DNA of 64,000 bases from contig JACKEY010000006.1 in NCBI GenBank assembly GCA_020632755.1, positions 62,001 through 126,000 of the forward strand, written 5' to 3'. Below are positions 26,541-37,650 of this stretch, piece by piece (the first letter of the stretch is position 1; each line of letters starts with the position of its first letter). This DNA is from Alphaproteobacteria bacterium (GTDB taxonomy: Bacteria; Myxococcota_A; UBA796; UBA2385). Below the pieces are notes generated by a model, which was given only the letters and a program-made list of their open reading frames with translations, made no database searches and was not told where the DNA came from. The position numbers and the translations under genes were made by a program.

Positions 26541-28694
26541 TCACCGTCCGCGCTGGGCCCGCGGCAGGATGGACGAGGGCGTGCCGACACAGGTCAGCCA
26601 CAGCTGGTGCACGGCCCGGGTGGCGGCGACGTGCATCAGCCGGCGGTGGTGGGGGCTGTCCGGCCACCACCGCGCGCTGGCGTCGACCACCACGACGTAG
26701 TCGAACTCCAGGCCCTTGACCTCGCTGGCTTCGACCACGTCGATGCCGGGGGCGAAGGCGAAGGCCTGCTCCTCGACCAGCCGCACGCCCTCGACCTCGG
26801 CCCGCTGCAGGCCCTCGAAGTAGGTGAGCGACAGGTCGGGATCGGGGGTCAGGAGCGCGACGTTGGCCAGGGGCTCGGCCAGGATCAGCCTCCGCAGCTC
26901 TTCGGCCAGGAAGGCCACGCAGGCGCCGTGGTCCGAGAACTGGAACAGCTCGACCGGCGGCCCGCTGCGGGTGGTGCGCGGCGTGGGCTCGTCGTCGTCG
27001 TGCAGCACCTGCAGGGCGAAGCTCGTGATCTCGTGGGTCGAGCGGTAGCTGACCTGCAGGGTGGCCAGGGCCTGGCTGGGCACGCCGATGCGGTCCAGGA
27101 ACTCGCTCCACGACGAGAAGCCGGCTTCCTTGCTGATGTGCTGGCGGACGTCGCCGGCCAGGGTCACGCAGCGCTTCTCGTCGGTGGTGTCGAGCAGGAC
27201 CTGCACCTCGACCGGCGAGAAGTCCTGGACCTCGTCCAGGACCAGGTGGCTGTTGCGCAGGGTGCGGCCCTTGTGGCTGAGCGGGCCGATGCGCAGCTGC
27301 CAGGCGCGCAGCAGCAGGGCGGCGTCTTCGGCGTCCAGGCGGGCGTCGGCGTCGCTGTCGCCGGCGGCGTGGGCCAGCAGGGCGTTGGACTGCTCGGTGA
27401 TCCAGTGCACCGCCTTGTCCAGGGCGCTGGCGCTGATCGCGTCGCCCATCGCCCGGGCGATGGCCGGCCCGTCGGTCAGCACGCTGGCCCAGTCTTCGAG
27501 CACCTGGTCGGGGCGGGCGGGGCCGGGGGTCGCGCGGATGTGGCGGGCCAGCAGCTCGGAGACCGCCGGGTGCAGCTTGATGCGCACGACGGGCTCGGGC
27601 GTGTCGTCGGCCCAGACCGTGGGCAGGATCGCGCCGAAGTGGCGCCGGACCTGCTTCTTGGACCAGCTGTCCCAGGTCGTGACCCGCACGCCGTCGACGC
27701 CCAGCGCCGGCAGCACGTGGCCGACGTAGTCGCGCATCGCGCGGCCCCACACGACCACCAGGATGCGCTCGGGCGCGAAGCGGCGCGGGTCGTCGTAGGT
27801 CAGGTAGGCGATGCGGTGCAGGGCGACGGTGGTCTTGCCCGAGCCGGCCGAGCCGCGCAGCACGACGACGCCGCTGTCCTGGCCGGTGATCAGGGCGAAC
27901 TGGTCGGGGTCGATCAGGGCGGCGATGTCGGGCAGGTGCTTGTCGGCGCGGTGGCGCTGGCCGCTGCCCAGGTGGCTGCCCGCCTGGCCGTCCGCTGCCC
28001 GTCCGGCGCGCAGGGCGGTGCCTTCGCCGCCGGCCAGGTGGGTGCTGCTGCGGGCGAGCTCGCGCCAGCCTTCTTCCTCGCGCAGCCAGGTCCCGGCGGC
28101 GCTGCCGACCCGCTGCAGCTCGCCGGCCTGGATGTGCACGGTCCGGCGGGCGACGACGCGGCCGACGCGCTCGCGGCCGGCCATCTCCTCTTCGAAGTCG
28201 TCGCCTTCTTCGTAGCGGTAGAACATCTGGCTGATCGGCGCGTTGCGCCAGTCGACGATGCGCAGGCCCTCGCCCAGGCGGGTCGCGCGGCCGATGAAGA
28301 TGTCCCGGCGGCGGCCGTCTTCGAGCAGGCCCAGGTGCCCGAAGTAGGGGGACTCGGGGTCGACCTGTTCGGTCGGACGGCCGGCGCGCACCTGGTCCAG
28401 GCGGGCCTGGAGGTGCTCGAGCTGCTGGAACAGGGCGGGCTTGTCGTCGTTGCGCGCGGCCGGCAGGTCGCGCTGGATGCTCAGGATCTCCTCGACGACG
28501 GCGACCTCGCTGGCGCCGGGGCCCTCGGGGTTCTCGGCCAGGTTGCGGCGGATGCGGGCGAGGTGATCGAGCTCCTCCACCACCGGGCGCGGCAGCTGCG
28601 GCGTGCCGGCGCGGGCGCCGTCCGCGGTCGGCGGGCGGTCGCTGCCCTGCGGGGGGGCTGCAGGGCGGGTGCTGGCCGGCGGGGGGGAGGTCAC
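26541..28694 (-). CDS. helD: HelD-like UvrD-family helicase
   Basis: Superfamily 1 helicase of 717 aa, best matched to HelD, which removes stalled RNA polymerase from DNA in other bacteria. The N-terminal coiled region (ELDHLARIRRNLAENPEG) is followed by YFGHLGLLEDGRRRDIFIGRA and VDWRNAPISQMFYRYEEGDDF, which are HelD landmarks. Walker A is LRGSAGSGKTTVALHRIAYL, Walker B is HLVLDEVQDFS, and later motifs are LQVSYRSTHEI and VEASEVKGLEFDYVVVVD. The GTG at 28694, preceded by GAGAGG, is chosen as start; the frame stays open upstream as far as 29528 but that part is antisense to the lipoprotein gene. It is divergent from that lipoprotein. Confidence 0.85.
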   Translation of the reverse strand: MTSPPPASTRPAAPPQGSDRPPTADGARAGTPQLPRPVVEELDHLARIRRNLAENPEGPGASEVAVVEEILSIQRDLPAARNDDKPALFQQLEHLQARLDQVRAGRPTEQVDPESPYFGHLGLLEDGRRRDIFIGRATRLGEGLRIVDWRNAPISQMFYRYEEGDDFEEEMAGRERVGRVVARRTVHIQAGELQRVGSAAGTWLREEEGWRELARSSTHLAGGEGTALRAGRAADGQAGSHLGSGQRHRADKHLPDIAALIDPDQFALITGQDSGVVVLRGSAGSGKTTVALHRIAYLTYDDPRRFAPERILVVVWGRAMRDYVGHVLPALGVDGVRVTTWDSWSKKQVRRHFGAILPTVWADDTPEPVVRIKLHPAVSELLARHIRATPGPARPDQVLEDWASVLTDGPAIARAMGDAISASALDKAVHWITEQSNALLAHAAGDSDADARLDAEDAALLLRAWQLRIGPLSHKGRTLRNSHLVLDEVQDFSPVEVQVLLDTTDEKRCVTLAGDVRQHISKEAGFSSWSEFLDRIGVPSQALATLQVSYRSTHEITSFALQVLHDDDEPTPRTTRSGPPVELFQFSDHGACVAFLAEELRRLILAEPLANVALLTPDPDLSLTYFEGLQRAEVEGVRLVEEQAFAFAPGIDVVEASEVKGLEFDYVVVVDASARWWPDSPHHRRLMHVAATRAVHQLWLTCVGTPSSILPRAQRGR

Positions 28695-28923
28695 GCACAC
28701 CTCTCGGAGCTGCGAAGCAGGCTTGCAGGGGGCGGGCCAACGGCGGGGACGGTCCGGGGCCCGGGAACCCAGGTGGCTAACGAACAGGTCCCGGGCCGTC
28801 GAGGGCGGGAAGACCGCGGCCGCCTCGGCTGGCGAGGTCCGAGGCGGCGAGGCAAGCTCTGTGCGGTCGGAGCGGCCCGTTCCCCGCCCTCCTCCCTCCT
28901 CCTCGCCCCTGCTGGAGCCCGCC

Positions 28924-29931
28924 GTGACCCTGCTGCCCGTCCTCGCCCTGCTCGCCGCCTGCTCGGGACCCGGCTGTGGCTCCGGTCCCACGGTCCAGGT
29001 CGAGCCGTCCCCACCGTTGGTCGAGCCGGTCGCGCCGGAGCCGCCCGCCGATGCCTGGAGCCATGCCTGGGACTGGGCGGTGCTGGTCGAGGTGGCGGCC
29101 GCCGAGCCGACCGAAGGAGGCGAGCAGCTGGCGGCCGAGGACCCCCGCGTCATCGCCGTCGACGGCACGGAGGTGCAGCTGGCGCGCGCCGCGCCCGGGG
29201 ACACGATCGAGGTCGTCTCTGCCCGGCCCGGCGCCGCGCCGGCGCAGGTCCAGGTGCCGGCCGACGCGACCGGCTGGCTGCTGGCCACCGACCGCGGCCT
29301 GCGGACCCTGTCGGGCACCGAAGCCGAACAGGCCCGCACCGTGCGCCTGGCGCTGGGGCTGGAGCCGTGGCGGGTGCTCATCCTGGTGGACACCGACCAC
29401 CGGCCGGGCGCGCAGCACGGGCGCGAGGCCGAGGTGGCCGCGCAGCTCGCGGCGGCGGGCATCGACGTGATCCAGGCCAGCGCCACCGACACGGTCGGCC
29501 TGCCCTGGAGCGACGACCCGCTCGTCACGGTCGACCTGGCCGCGGTGCTCGCGGCGCGGCAGGCCGGCGGCCAGGGCGACGACGCGCTCGGCGACGACGT
29601 CGAGCCCGGCCAGGGCTTCTACGTCATGGCCATGGCCGGCAAGGACCCGCGGGTGGTCGCCGTCGACCCGCCGGTGCGGCTGATGCGCGCCGGGTCGCGG
29701 TTCTACGAGGTCGACCTGATGCCCGGGTCCGGCGGTGCGGGCAACGGGGGCCCGGGCAACGGCGCCAAGGCCAAGGGCGGCAAGGCCCGGTTCCAGCAGG
29801 GCGCGCGCAGCAAGGCCAAGGGCGGCAAGGCGCCCTTCCTGCGCGGCAAAGCCAAGGGCGGAAAGGCTGCGGGGGACGCGGGGCGGGGGGACGCGGGGCC
29901 GGAAGGCGGCGGGGCGACCGAGCTGCCGTAG
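28924..29931 (+). CDS. Lipoprotein with basic KGGK-repeat tail
   Basis: Predicted lipoprotein of 335 aa with a GTG start and GGAG about seven bases upstream. The signal is VTLLPVLALLAACSG, with lipobox LAAC. The mature protein begins Pro/Glu-rich, then has a globular region with no recognised domain (WRVLILVDTDHRPGAQHGREAEV and FYVMAMAGKDPRVVAVD). The last 85 residues are strongly basic and repetitive, built on AKGGKA/KAKGGKAPF units separated by Phe-containing spacers. Such a tail could bind acidic polymers or DNA; this is speculation. The 229-bp gap to the divergent helicase gene has no clear promoter motif. Confidence 0.65.
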   Translation: MTLLPVLALLAACSGPGCGSGPTVQVEPSPPLVEPVAPEPPADAWSHAWDWAVLVEVAAAEPTEGGEQLAAEDPRVIAVDGTEVQLARAAPGDTIEVVSARPGAAPAQVQVPADATGWLLATDRGLRTLSGTEAEQARTVRLALGLEPWRVLILVDTDHRPGAQHGREAEVAAQLAAAGIDVIQASATDTVGLPWSDDPLVTVDLAAVLAARQAGGQGDDALGDDVEPGQGFYVMAMAGKDPRVVAVDPPVRLMRAGSRFYEVDLMPGSGGAGNGGPGNGAKAKGGKARFQQGARSKAKGGKAPFLRGKAKGGKAAGDAGRGDAGPEGGGATELP

Positions 29932-29964
29932 GTCGGGCTCGCGCCAGCCGGGGCGGGGGTGCCG

Positions 29965-32039
29965 CTACCAGGCGCTGCCGTCGCTGCGGGTGCCCGGCGA
30001 GCTGTTGGCGCCGAAGCCGTCGTGCAGGACCAGCTCGACACCGGCCACGCCGTCTTCGACCCGGACCCAGGACACGTCTTCCTGGCTGCTGGCCCAGGTG
30101 ACGGTGTCGTGCACGGTGCCGTCGGCCTCGGTCAGGGTCATCGCGTCGCCCGTGTTGTTCAGGCTCAGGTACTCGCTGCTCGCGTTGATCCAGCCAGGCA
30201 CGCCGCTGTGGTCGCCGCGGTCGTAGACGACCATGACCGCGCCGGGGGCCAGGGTCTCGGTCGTGAACTCATGGCGCACGCCGGACAGGTCCGACAGGGT
30301 CCAGCCGGCCAGCACGGCCTCGGCGTCGCCGGCGTTGTAGAGCTCGACGAACTCCATGCCCAGGTCGGTGCCGGCGGGGTTCGGCAGCAGCTCGTTGATC
30401 ACGATGCGCGGCACGGCGGGCTCGGCGCCGAAGTCCTCGCCGGCCGCCGTGGTGCCCGGCGACAGCAGCCCGACGCTGCCCTCGACCATGTCGTGGTAGT
30501 CGAAGGGCGCGGTCGGGCCCATGTCGGGGCTGCGGTTCCAGCTGACGCCCTCGCGGTTGTCGCCGTACTCGACCTTGTCGACGATGGCGCCGTCGGGGGT
30601 GGCCAGGAACAGCGTGTCGCCGCCGTTGTTCAGGCTCAGGCTGCCGGCGTCGCAGAGCCGCGCCCCGGGCTGGCCCAGGGCGGCTTCGTCGTCGACCAGC
30701 AGCACGGCTTCGCCGGGGCCCAGGATCAGATCGTCGAAGGTGTGGCGCTTGGGGTCGTACTCGTCGCCGAAGGTCCAGCCCGACAGGTCCACGGCGACGT
30801 CGCTGCCGTTGACGATCTCGACGTACTCCTGGCCCCGGTCGGTGCCCGTGGGGTTGGGCAGGAACTCGTTGATGAACACCGTGGCGGTGGCTTCGACGCA
30901 GGGCTCGGGGGCCGGTCCCAGGTAGTCGGGGTGGGTCGTGGCGACCTCGAGCACGCCGCAGAACTCGTCGTGCAGCATGCGGACCAGGGCGGGGTCGCGC
31001 AGCACCAGCAGGTTCTCGTCGTTGTTCTCGGTGGCGTTCTTGCTCCAGTTGAAGGACCCGCTCACCGCCAGCTCGTCGGGGGTACCGCGATCGACGATGA
31101 GCACCTTGTGGTGCAGCTTGCCGCCGGAGAAGCCGCTGGCGTTCTGGTTGCCGTCGATGAACACCGGGATGCCGGCCGCGGCCAGGCTCTCGTCGATCGA
31201 GTAGCGGCCCCGGGCCTGCGACTCGTCGAAGACACCGACGATCTCGACGCCGCGGGCCTGGGCCCGCAGCAGGGCGTCGTACAGGTCGGGGTGCGTGGCC
31301 GAGAAGATCATGAAGTGCACGGAGCGCTGGGCGCCGTCGACCAGGGCCACCAGCCGGTCGATGGGGTCGTGTTCCGGTGCGAACCAGAACTCGACCTGCT
31401 GGTCGCGGAAGGCCACGTCGTGGAAGCCGTTGACGTCTTCCTTGGACCGGCCGAAGCTCGCGTCGGCCATCTGGTCGAACTCGGCGCGGAACTGGGCGGC
31501 CAGCTCGGTGCTCTCGATGAGCACGGAGTGGTTGTTGTTCCGCTCGGTGCCGTTGTGGCTCATGTTGGTCGAGCCGGTCCACACGACGCTGCCGTCGGCC
31601 ACGACGAACTTGTTGTGCATGATCCGGTCGCGCGGCGCGCGCAGGCTCATCGGCACGCCGGCCTCGGTCAGGCGCAGGTAGCCCTCGTCGCCGGCCTCGA
31701 GCTCGTCGCCGTCGCCGACGAAGCGCACCGCGACGCCGCGCTCGTGGGCCGCGACCACGGCGTCGGCCACGGACAGCAGGTCGAACTCGTAGAGCGCCAG
31801 GTCCAGGGTGCTGGTGGACGCCTCGACGAGCTCGATGATGGCGTCGTCCAGGTCCGTGTCCTCGCCGCCGTCGGGGGTCGTGCCGGGCCGCGTCAGGTAC
31901 AGCTCCAGCCGCCCGTCGCCGTCCAGGGGCCGGACGACGGTGGGGGGCACGGCGGAGAGCTCCATCTTCTGGGGCAGATCGCCGGGGGCGCAGGCGGCCA
32001 GGACGAGGAGCAGGGCAGGGGAGAGGGGGGAGGGACGCA

Positions 32040-32040
<1 letters not shown>
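29965..32040 (-). CDS. Phospholipase D-like lipoprotein with two lamin-tail domains
   Basis: Lipoprotein of 691 aa. The signal SPLSPALLLVLAACAPG has lipobox LAAC. Two phospholipase D-type HxK motifs are present, as needed for one active site: IMHNKFVVADGSVVWTGSTN near residue 140 and LHHKVLIVDRG...SGSFNWSKN near residue 310. The C-terminal half carries two lamin-tail (LTD) beta-sandwich domains, each opening with INE(F/L)LPNP and containing a GWT strand (LSGWTFGDE, LAGWTLSDL). It starts at the ATG at 32040, with GGAGG upstream, and shares one base with the stop of the preceding lipoprotein gene, so the two form an operon. It may cleave phosphodiesters outside the cell; the substrate is unknown. 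Confidence 0.85.
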
Positions 32041-34427
<2,387 letters not shown>

Positions 34428-34489
34428 GGGGTCGTCGGTAACGACCCGCGGCCGCCTCTGCCGCCCCCTGCGACCGTGGCGTCGCAGGC

Positions 34490-36262
34490 CTAGAACAGCG
34501 GGTCGATGCCCAGGAGTGTCAGGACCGCGGTCACGATGCCCATCAGGCCTTCGCCTGCGATGAGTCCGCTGGCGATGGAGAAGCCCAGTTTCTCGGCCCG
34601 GCTGGCGTTCGACTGCTTGTAGGCGGCGAAGATGAGCGCGCCGACGAACATCGCGATGCTGTAGTAGGCGGGCACGATGAAGGCGATGCCGAAGGCCAGG
34701 CCGCTCGGCAGGAACTTCTTGACGCCCGCGGGGGCCCAGGTGCCGAGCACGGCCATCACCGCGCCGAACACGACGCCGGCGATGACGGCGGCCGTGGCGT
34801 GGGGGGGCAGCGCGTCGAAGCCCTTGCTGAGCAGCACGGCCATCGCCTTCCAGGCGTGGGCGGCGGGGGCGGGGATCTCCTCGCCGCCGATCTCGTAGGC
34901 GGTGTCGAACAGCTTGTAGATCGGCACGCAGAAGAACACGCCGGCTGCGATGCCGATGAGCTGCGCCTTGAACTGGCCGCGGGGCGACGCGCCCAGCAGG
35001 TGTCCGGTCTTCAGGTCCTGCATCATGTCGCCGGCCTGGCTGGCGCCGGCGCCGGTGATGGCGGCCGCCATCAGGTTGGTCGTCATCGCCCCGGGGGCCA
35101 GCCCGCCGTAGACCAGCTGGGTGACCTTGCCCATGCCGCCGATCGGGTTGATGTCGGTCTCTCCCGTGCTGCGGACGGCGATCATCGCGAGCACGCTGGA
35201 CAGGGCGACGGCGATCAGCGTGAAGTGCGGCGGGATGTCGAAGACGACCTTGGCGGCGATGGTGGTCAGCGCCGTGCTGATGACGAGACCGCCGATCCAC
35301 CAGCTGTTGGGGATGGTGTCGGGGGCGGTGTCCTTCACGTCCGGGTCGCCGCCGCGGCTCATCTTGAAGGTGTTGAGGATCGTGCGCCAGGACAGCACGA
35401 GCCGGGTCAGCGCGTCGCTGACCATGATCGCCACGCCGGGCCACAGGATCCAGCCGCGGGCGCCGTCCTCGTAGGACATGATCCCGCCGGGGGCCCAGCC
35501 CTGGTGCTGCACATAGGGCCCCAGCAGAGCCCAGGAAACCACCGCGCCCAGGGCCAGGCTGGCGGCGACCCGCATGCCGATCAGGATGCCGGCGCCGCCC
35601 ATCAGCGGGCTGATGAGCAGCTTGAAGCCCCAGGCCGCGGCGACGCCCAGGAAGCCCGCCTCGATCGGCGGCATGCCCAGCTGCGGCACGAAGTAGGCCG
35701 CGATCGTGAACACCGCGGCGACGATGGCCCAGCGGACCAGCGTGCGCGACTTCTCGATGGCGTCGCCGCCGCCGCTGAACATCGCCATGATGGTCTCGGC
35801 GGTGGCGGTGCCGGTGGGGAAGCGCAGCTTCTCGACCAGCACCATCTGGCGGCGCAGGGGGACCGCGAAGAACACGCCCAGGTAGGCGACGGCCAGGGCC
35901 CACAACACCAGCTCGATCCACGACAGCTTCGTGCCCAGCATGCCGAGCGCCGGGATGGCGGCCAGCAGGCCGGCGGCGCTGGTCATCGAGCCCGCGGCCG
36001 AGCCGGCGGTCTGGGTGATGTTCGCTTCGAGCGGCGTGTAGGCGTTCTTCGGGCGCAGGGCGGCGAAGGTCGAGTAGCCCAGGATCGCGGCGATCAGCGA
36101 GCCGCCGATGGACCAGCCCGTGCGCAGGCCGAAGTAGATGTTCATCGCCGAGACCACGCCGCCGATCAGGCAGCCGGCGAGGATCGCGCGGAAGGTCAGC
36201 TGGGACTCGTCGGGGTCGGGAACGTAGAGCCGCTCGTCGCCGGCGGGATCTTCTTGGGCCAT
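34490..36262 (-). CDS. OPT-family oligopeptide or metal-chelate transporter
   Basis: Inner-membrane transporter of 590 aa with about fourteen hydrophobic segments. Family features are the first helix region AILAGCLIGGVVSAMNIYFGLRTGW, the conserved LRPKNAYTPLEANITQTAGSAAGSM, and ETIMAMFSGGG with FPTGTATAET upstream. The OPT family takes up oligopeptides or metal-siderophore complexes; bacterial members of this subtype are often annotated only as OPT. It starts at ATG 36262 with GGAGAG about seven bases before it. It is divergent from the following gene across a 144-bp gap that could hold both promoters. Substrate is not decided by sequence. Confidence 0.85.
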   Translation of the reverse strand: MAQEDPAGDERLYVPDPDESQLTFRAILAGCLIGGVVSAMNIYFGLRTGWSIGGSLIAAILGYSTFAALRPKNAYTPLEANITQTAGSAAGSMTSAAGLLAAIPALGMLGTKLSWIELVLWALAVAYLGVFFAVPLRRQMVLVEKLRFPTGTATAETIMAMFSGGGDAIEKSRTLVRWAIVAAVFTIAAYFVPQLGMPPIEAGFLGVAAAWGFKLLISPLMGGAGILIGMRVAASLALGAVVSWALLGPYVQHQGWAPGGIMSYEDGARGWILWPGVAIMVSDALTRLVLSWRTILNTFKMSRGGDPDVKDTAPDTIPNSWWIGGLVISTALTTIAAKVVFDIPPHFTLIAVALSSVLAMIAVRSTGETDINPIGGMGKVTQLVYGGLAPGAMTTNLMAAAITGAGASQAGDMMQDLKTGHLLGASPRGQFKAQLIGIAAGVFFCVPIYKLFDTAYEIGGEEIPAPAAHAWKAMAVLLSKGFDALPPHATAAVIAGVVFGAVMAVLGTWAPAGVKKFLPSGLAFGIAFIVPAYYSIAMFVGALIFAAYKQSNASRAEKLGFSIASGLIAGEGLMGIVTAVLTLLGIDPLF

Positions 36263-36406
36263 CAGGCACTCTCCGGAATGCAGACGCCGGGGGGTAGCAA
36301 GGCCGGGCGGCGGCGTCGACCGCCTGCCGGTCGACCGGGCGGCCAGGCGTGCGATCTTGCACATCGAAGGCGGCCATGCGACGCTGAAAGCTCGGGAGGA
36401 ACGGGC

Positions 36407-37642
36407 ATGGCTTCGGTCATCATCGGCGTGAAGAGCCGCCTGGGCCTGCTGGTCGGCCAGGCCACCGACGTCGACGGCGAGCACCTCGTCTTCGAGGTCG
36501 TGGGCCAGATCAAGATCGGCGAGGTGATGCCGTTCCGCGTCGAGCTCAGCGGCGCTGACGACACCGTGCTCGGCGAGCTGCGCATCGTGCGGCTGCTGGC
36601 CGGCAACACGGGCCAGCTGCAGCGCTGGGTGGCCGCCATCACCGGCATCGATCCCCGCTACAGCGAGCGCTTCGACGAGTGGGTCGAGGACATGCAGGCC
36701 GGCCGCAGCCCCTGGCGGCTGCGCAAGCTGGTCACCACCGGCGTCATGCACGGCGCCACCGAGAAGGAGACCCACACCGCCCTGAGCCGCATGGACGCCC
36801 GCCGCAGCCGGTTGTCCAAGCTGACCGCGGACGAAGAGGGCCGCTGGGACGAAGACACCGGCGAGATCTTCGTGCACATGGACGCGTTGGACCAGCAGGC
36901 GGCGCCTGTGCCGTCGCCGAAGCCGGCGTCGCGCGCGCCCGCCCCTCGGACGACCCCGGTGTCGATGCCGCCGCGCCCTGCGTCGTCGGCTGGCCCGGCG
37001 TCGTCGGTGCGCCCGACCGCTGCCGCTCCCGGTCCGGCGCGCACCCCGCCGCCCGCTCCGGCGCCTCCGGCCCGCGGCCCCCTCGACCTCGACGCCTTCG
37101 ACGATCTCGTCGAGGACACCCAGGAAGTGACCCGCGACCCGCCCTCGCACCCGATGGAGGACGACATCCTCCCGAGCGATCCCTTCGTCGACACGCCGAC
37201 GCGGTCGCGGATCCCGGCCATCCTGGCGGGCGAGGAACCTTCGAGCGCCGAGGCCTCGGTCGTGCCCTCCGGCCCGCTCATCGTCGACGCCGACACCGGC
37301 GAGGTCCGATCCGCGCCCGCGCTCATCGATGTCGCGCCGCCGCGGGCCTTCTCCTTCCGCGGCGCCAACGGCCCCGTGCTCAGTGTCGCCTGGCCCGACC
37401 AGCGCAGCCTGCAGCAGGCGGTGGTCGACGGCCTCGCGGCGGGCTTCCTCGCCCTCGACCACGACGCCGTCGCCGTGTGGCACAGCGCCCCCTCCGTCCA
37501 GCTCGTGACCCCCGGCGGCCACGATCTCAAGGTCCAGGGCCAGCTGCTGACCCGCGACGGGCCCCAGGTCCTCTACCGCCTGGACATCGGTCCCGAGGCG
37601 CTGCACGTGCTGATGGAAGAGGCCGGCGCCGCGCTCCGTTAG
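36407..37642 (+). CDS. Hypothetical protein with Pro/Ala-rich linker, possibly PilZ-like ends
   Basis: Cytosolic protein of 411 aa of unknown function. The N-terminal 90 residues (KSRLGLLVGQATDVDGEHLVF, then MPFRVELSGADDTVLGELRIV) look like a small beta-barrel similar to PilZ domains, but the RxxxR and DxSxxG motifs that bind c-di-GMP are not visible. A Pro/Ala-rich linker covers about residues 160-230. The C-terminal region (AFSFRGANGPVLSVAWPDQRSL, then HDLKVQGQLLTRDGPQVLYRL) is again beta-rich. It ends 8 bp before the PEP carboxylase gene, so the two are probably co-transcribed. A GGGAGGA site precedes the ATG. Confidence 0.6.
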   Translation: MASVIIGVKSRLGLLVGQATDVDGEHLVFEVVGQIKIGEVMPFRVELSGADDTVLGELRIVRLLAGNTGQLQRWVAAITGIDPRYSERFDEWVEDMQAGRSPWRLRKLVTTGVMHGATEKETHTALSRMDARRSRLSKLTADEEGRWDEDTGEIFVHMDALDQQAAPVPSPKPASRAPAPRTTPVSMPPRPASSAGPASSVRPTAAAPGPARTPPPAPAPPARGPLDLDAFDDLVEDTQEVTRDPPSHPMEDDILPSDPFVDTPTRSRIPAILAGEEPSSAEASVVPSGPLIVDADTGEVRSAPALIDVAPPRAFSFRGANGPVLSVAWPDQRSLQQAVVDGLAAGFLALDHDAVAVWHSAPSVQLVTPGGHDLKVQGQLLTRDGPQVLYRLDIGPEALHVLMEEAGAALR

Positions 37643-37650
37643 GGCGGGGC

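Noticed and set aside
29029..29528. Long N-terminal extension of the HelD-like helicase
   Set aside because: It lies antisense to the lipoprotein gene, and the GTG at 28694 with a GAGAGG site gives the expected HelD length.
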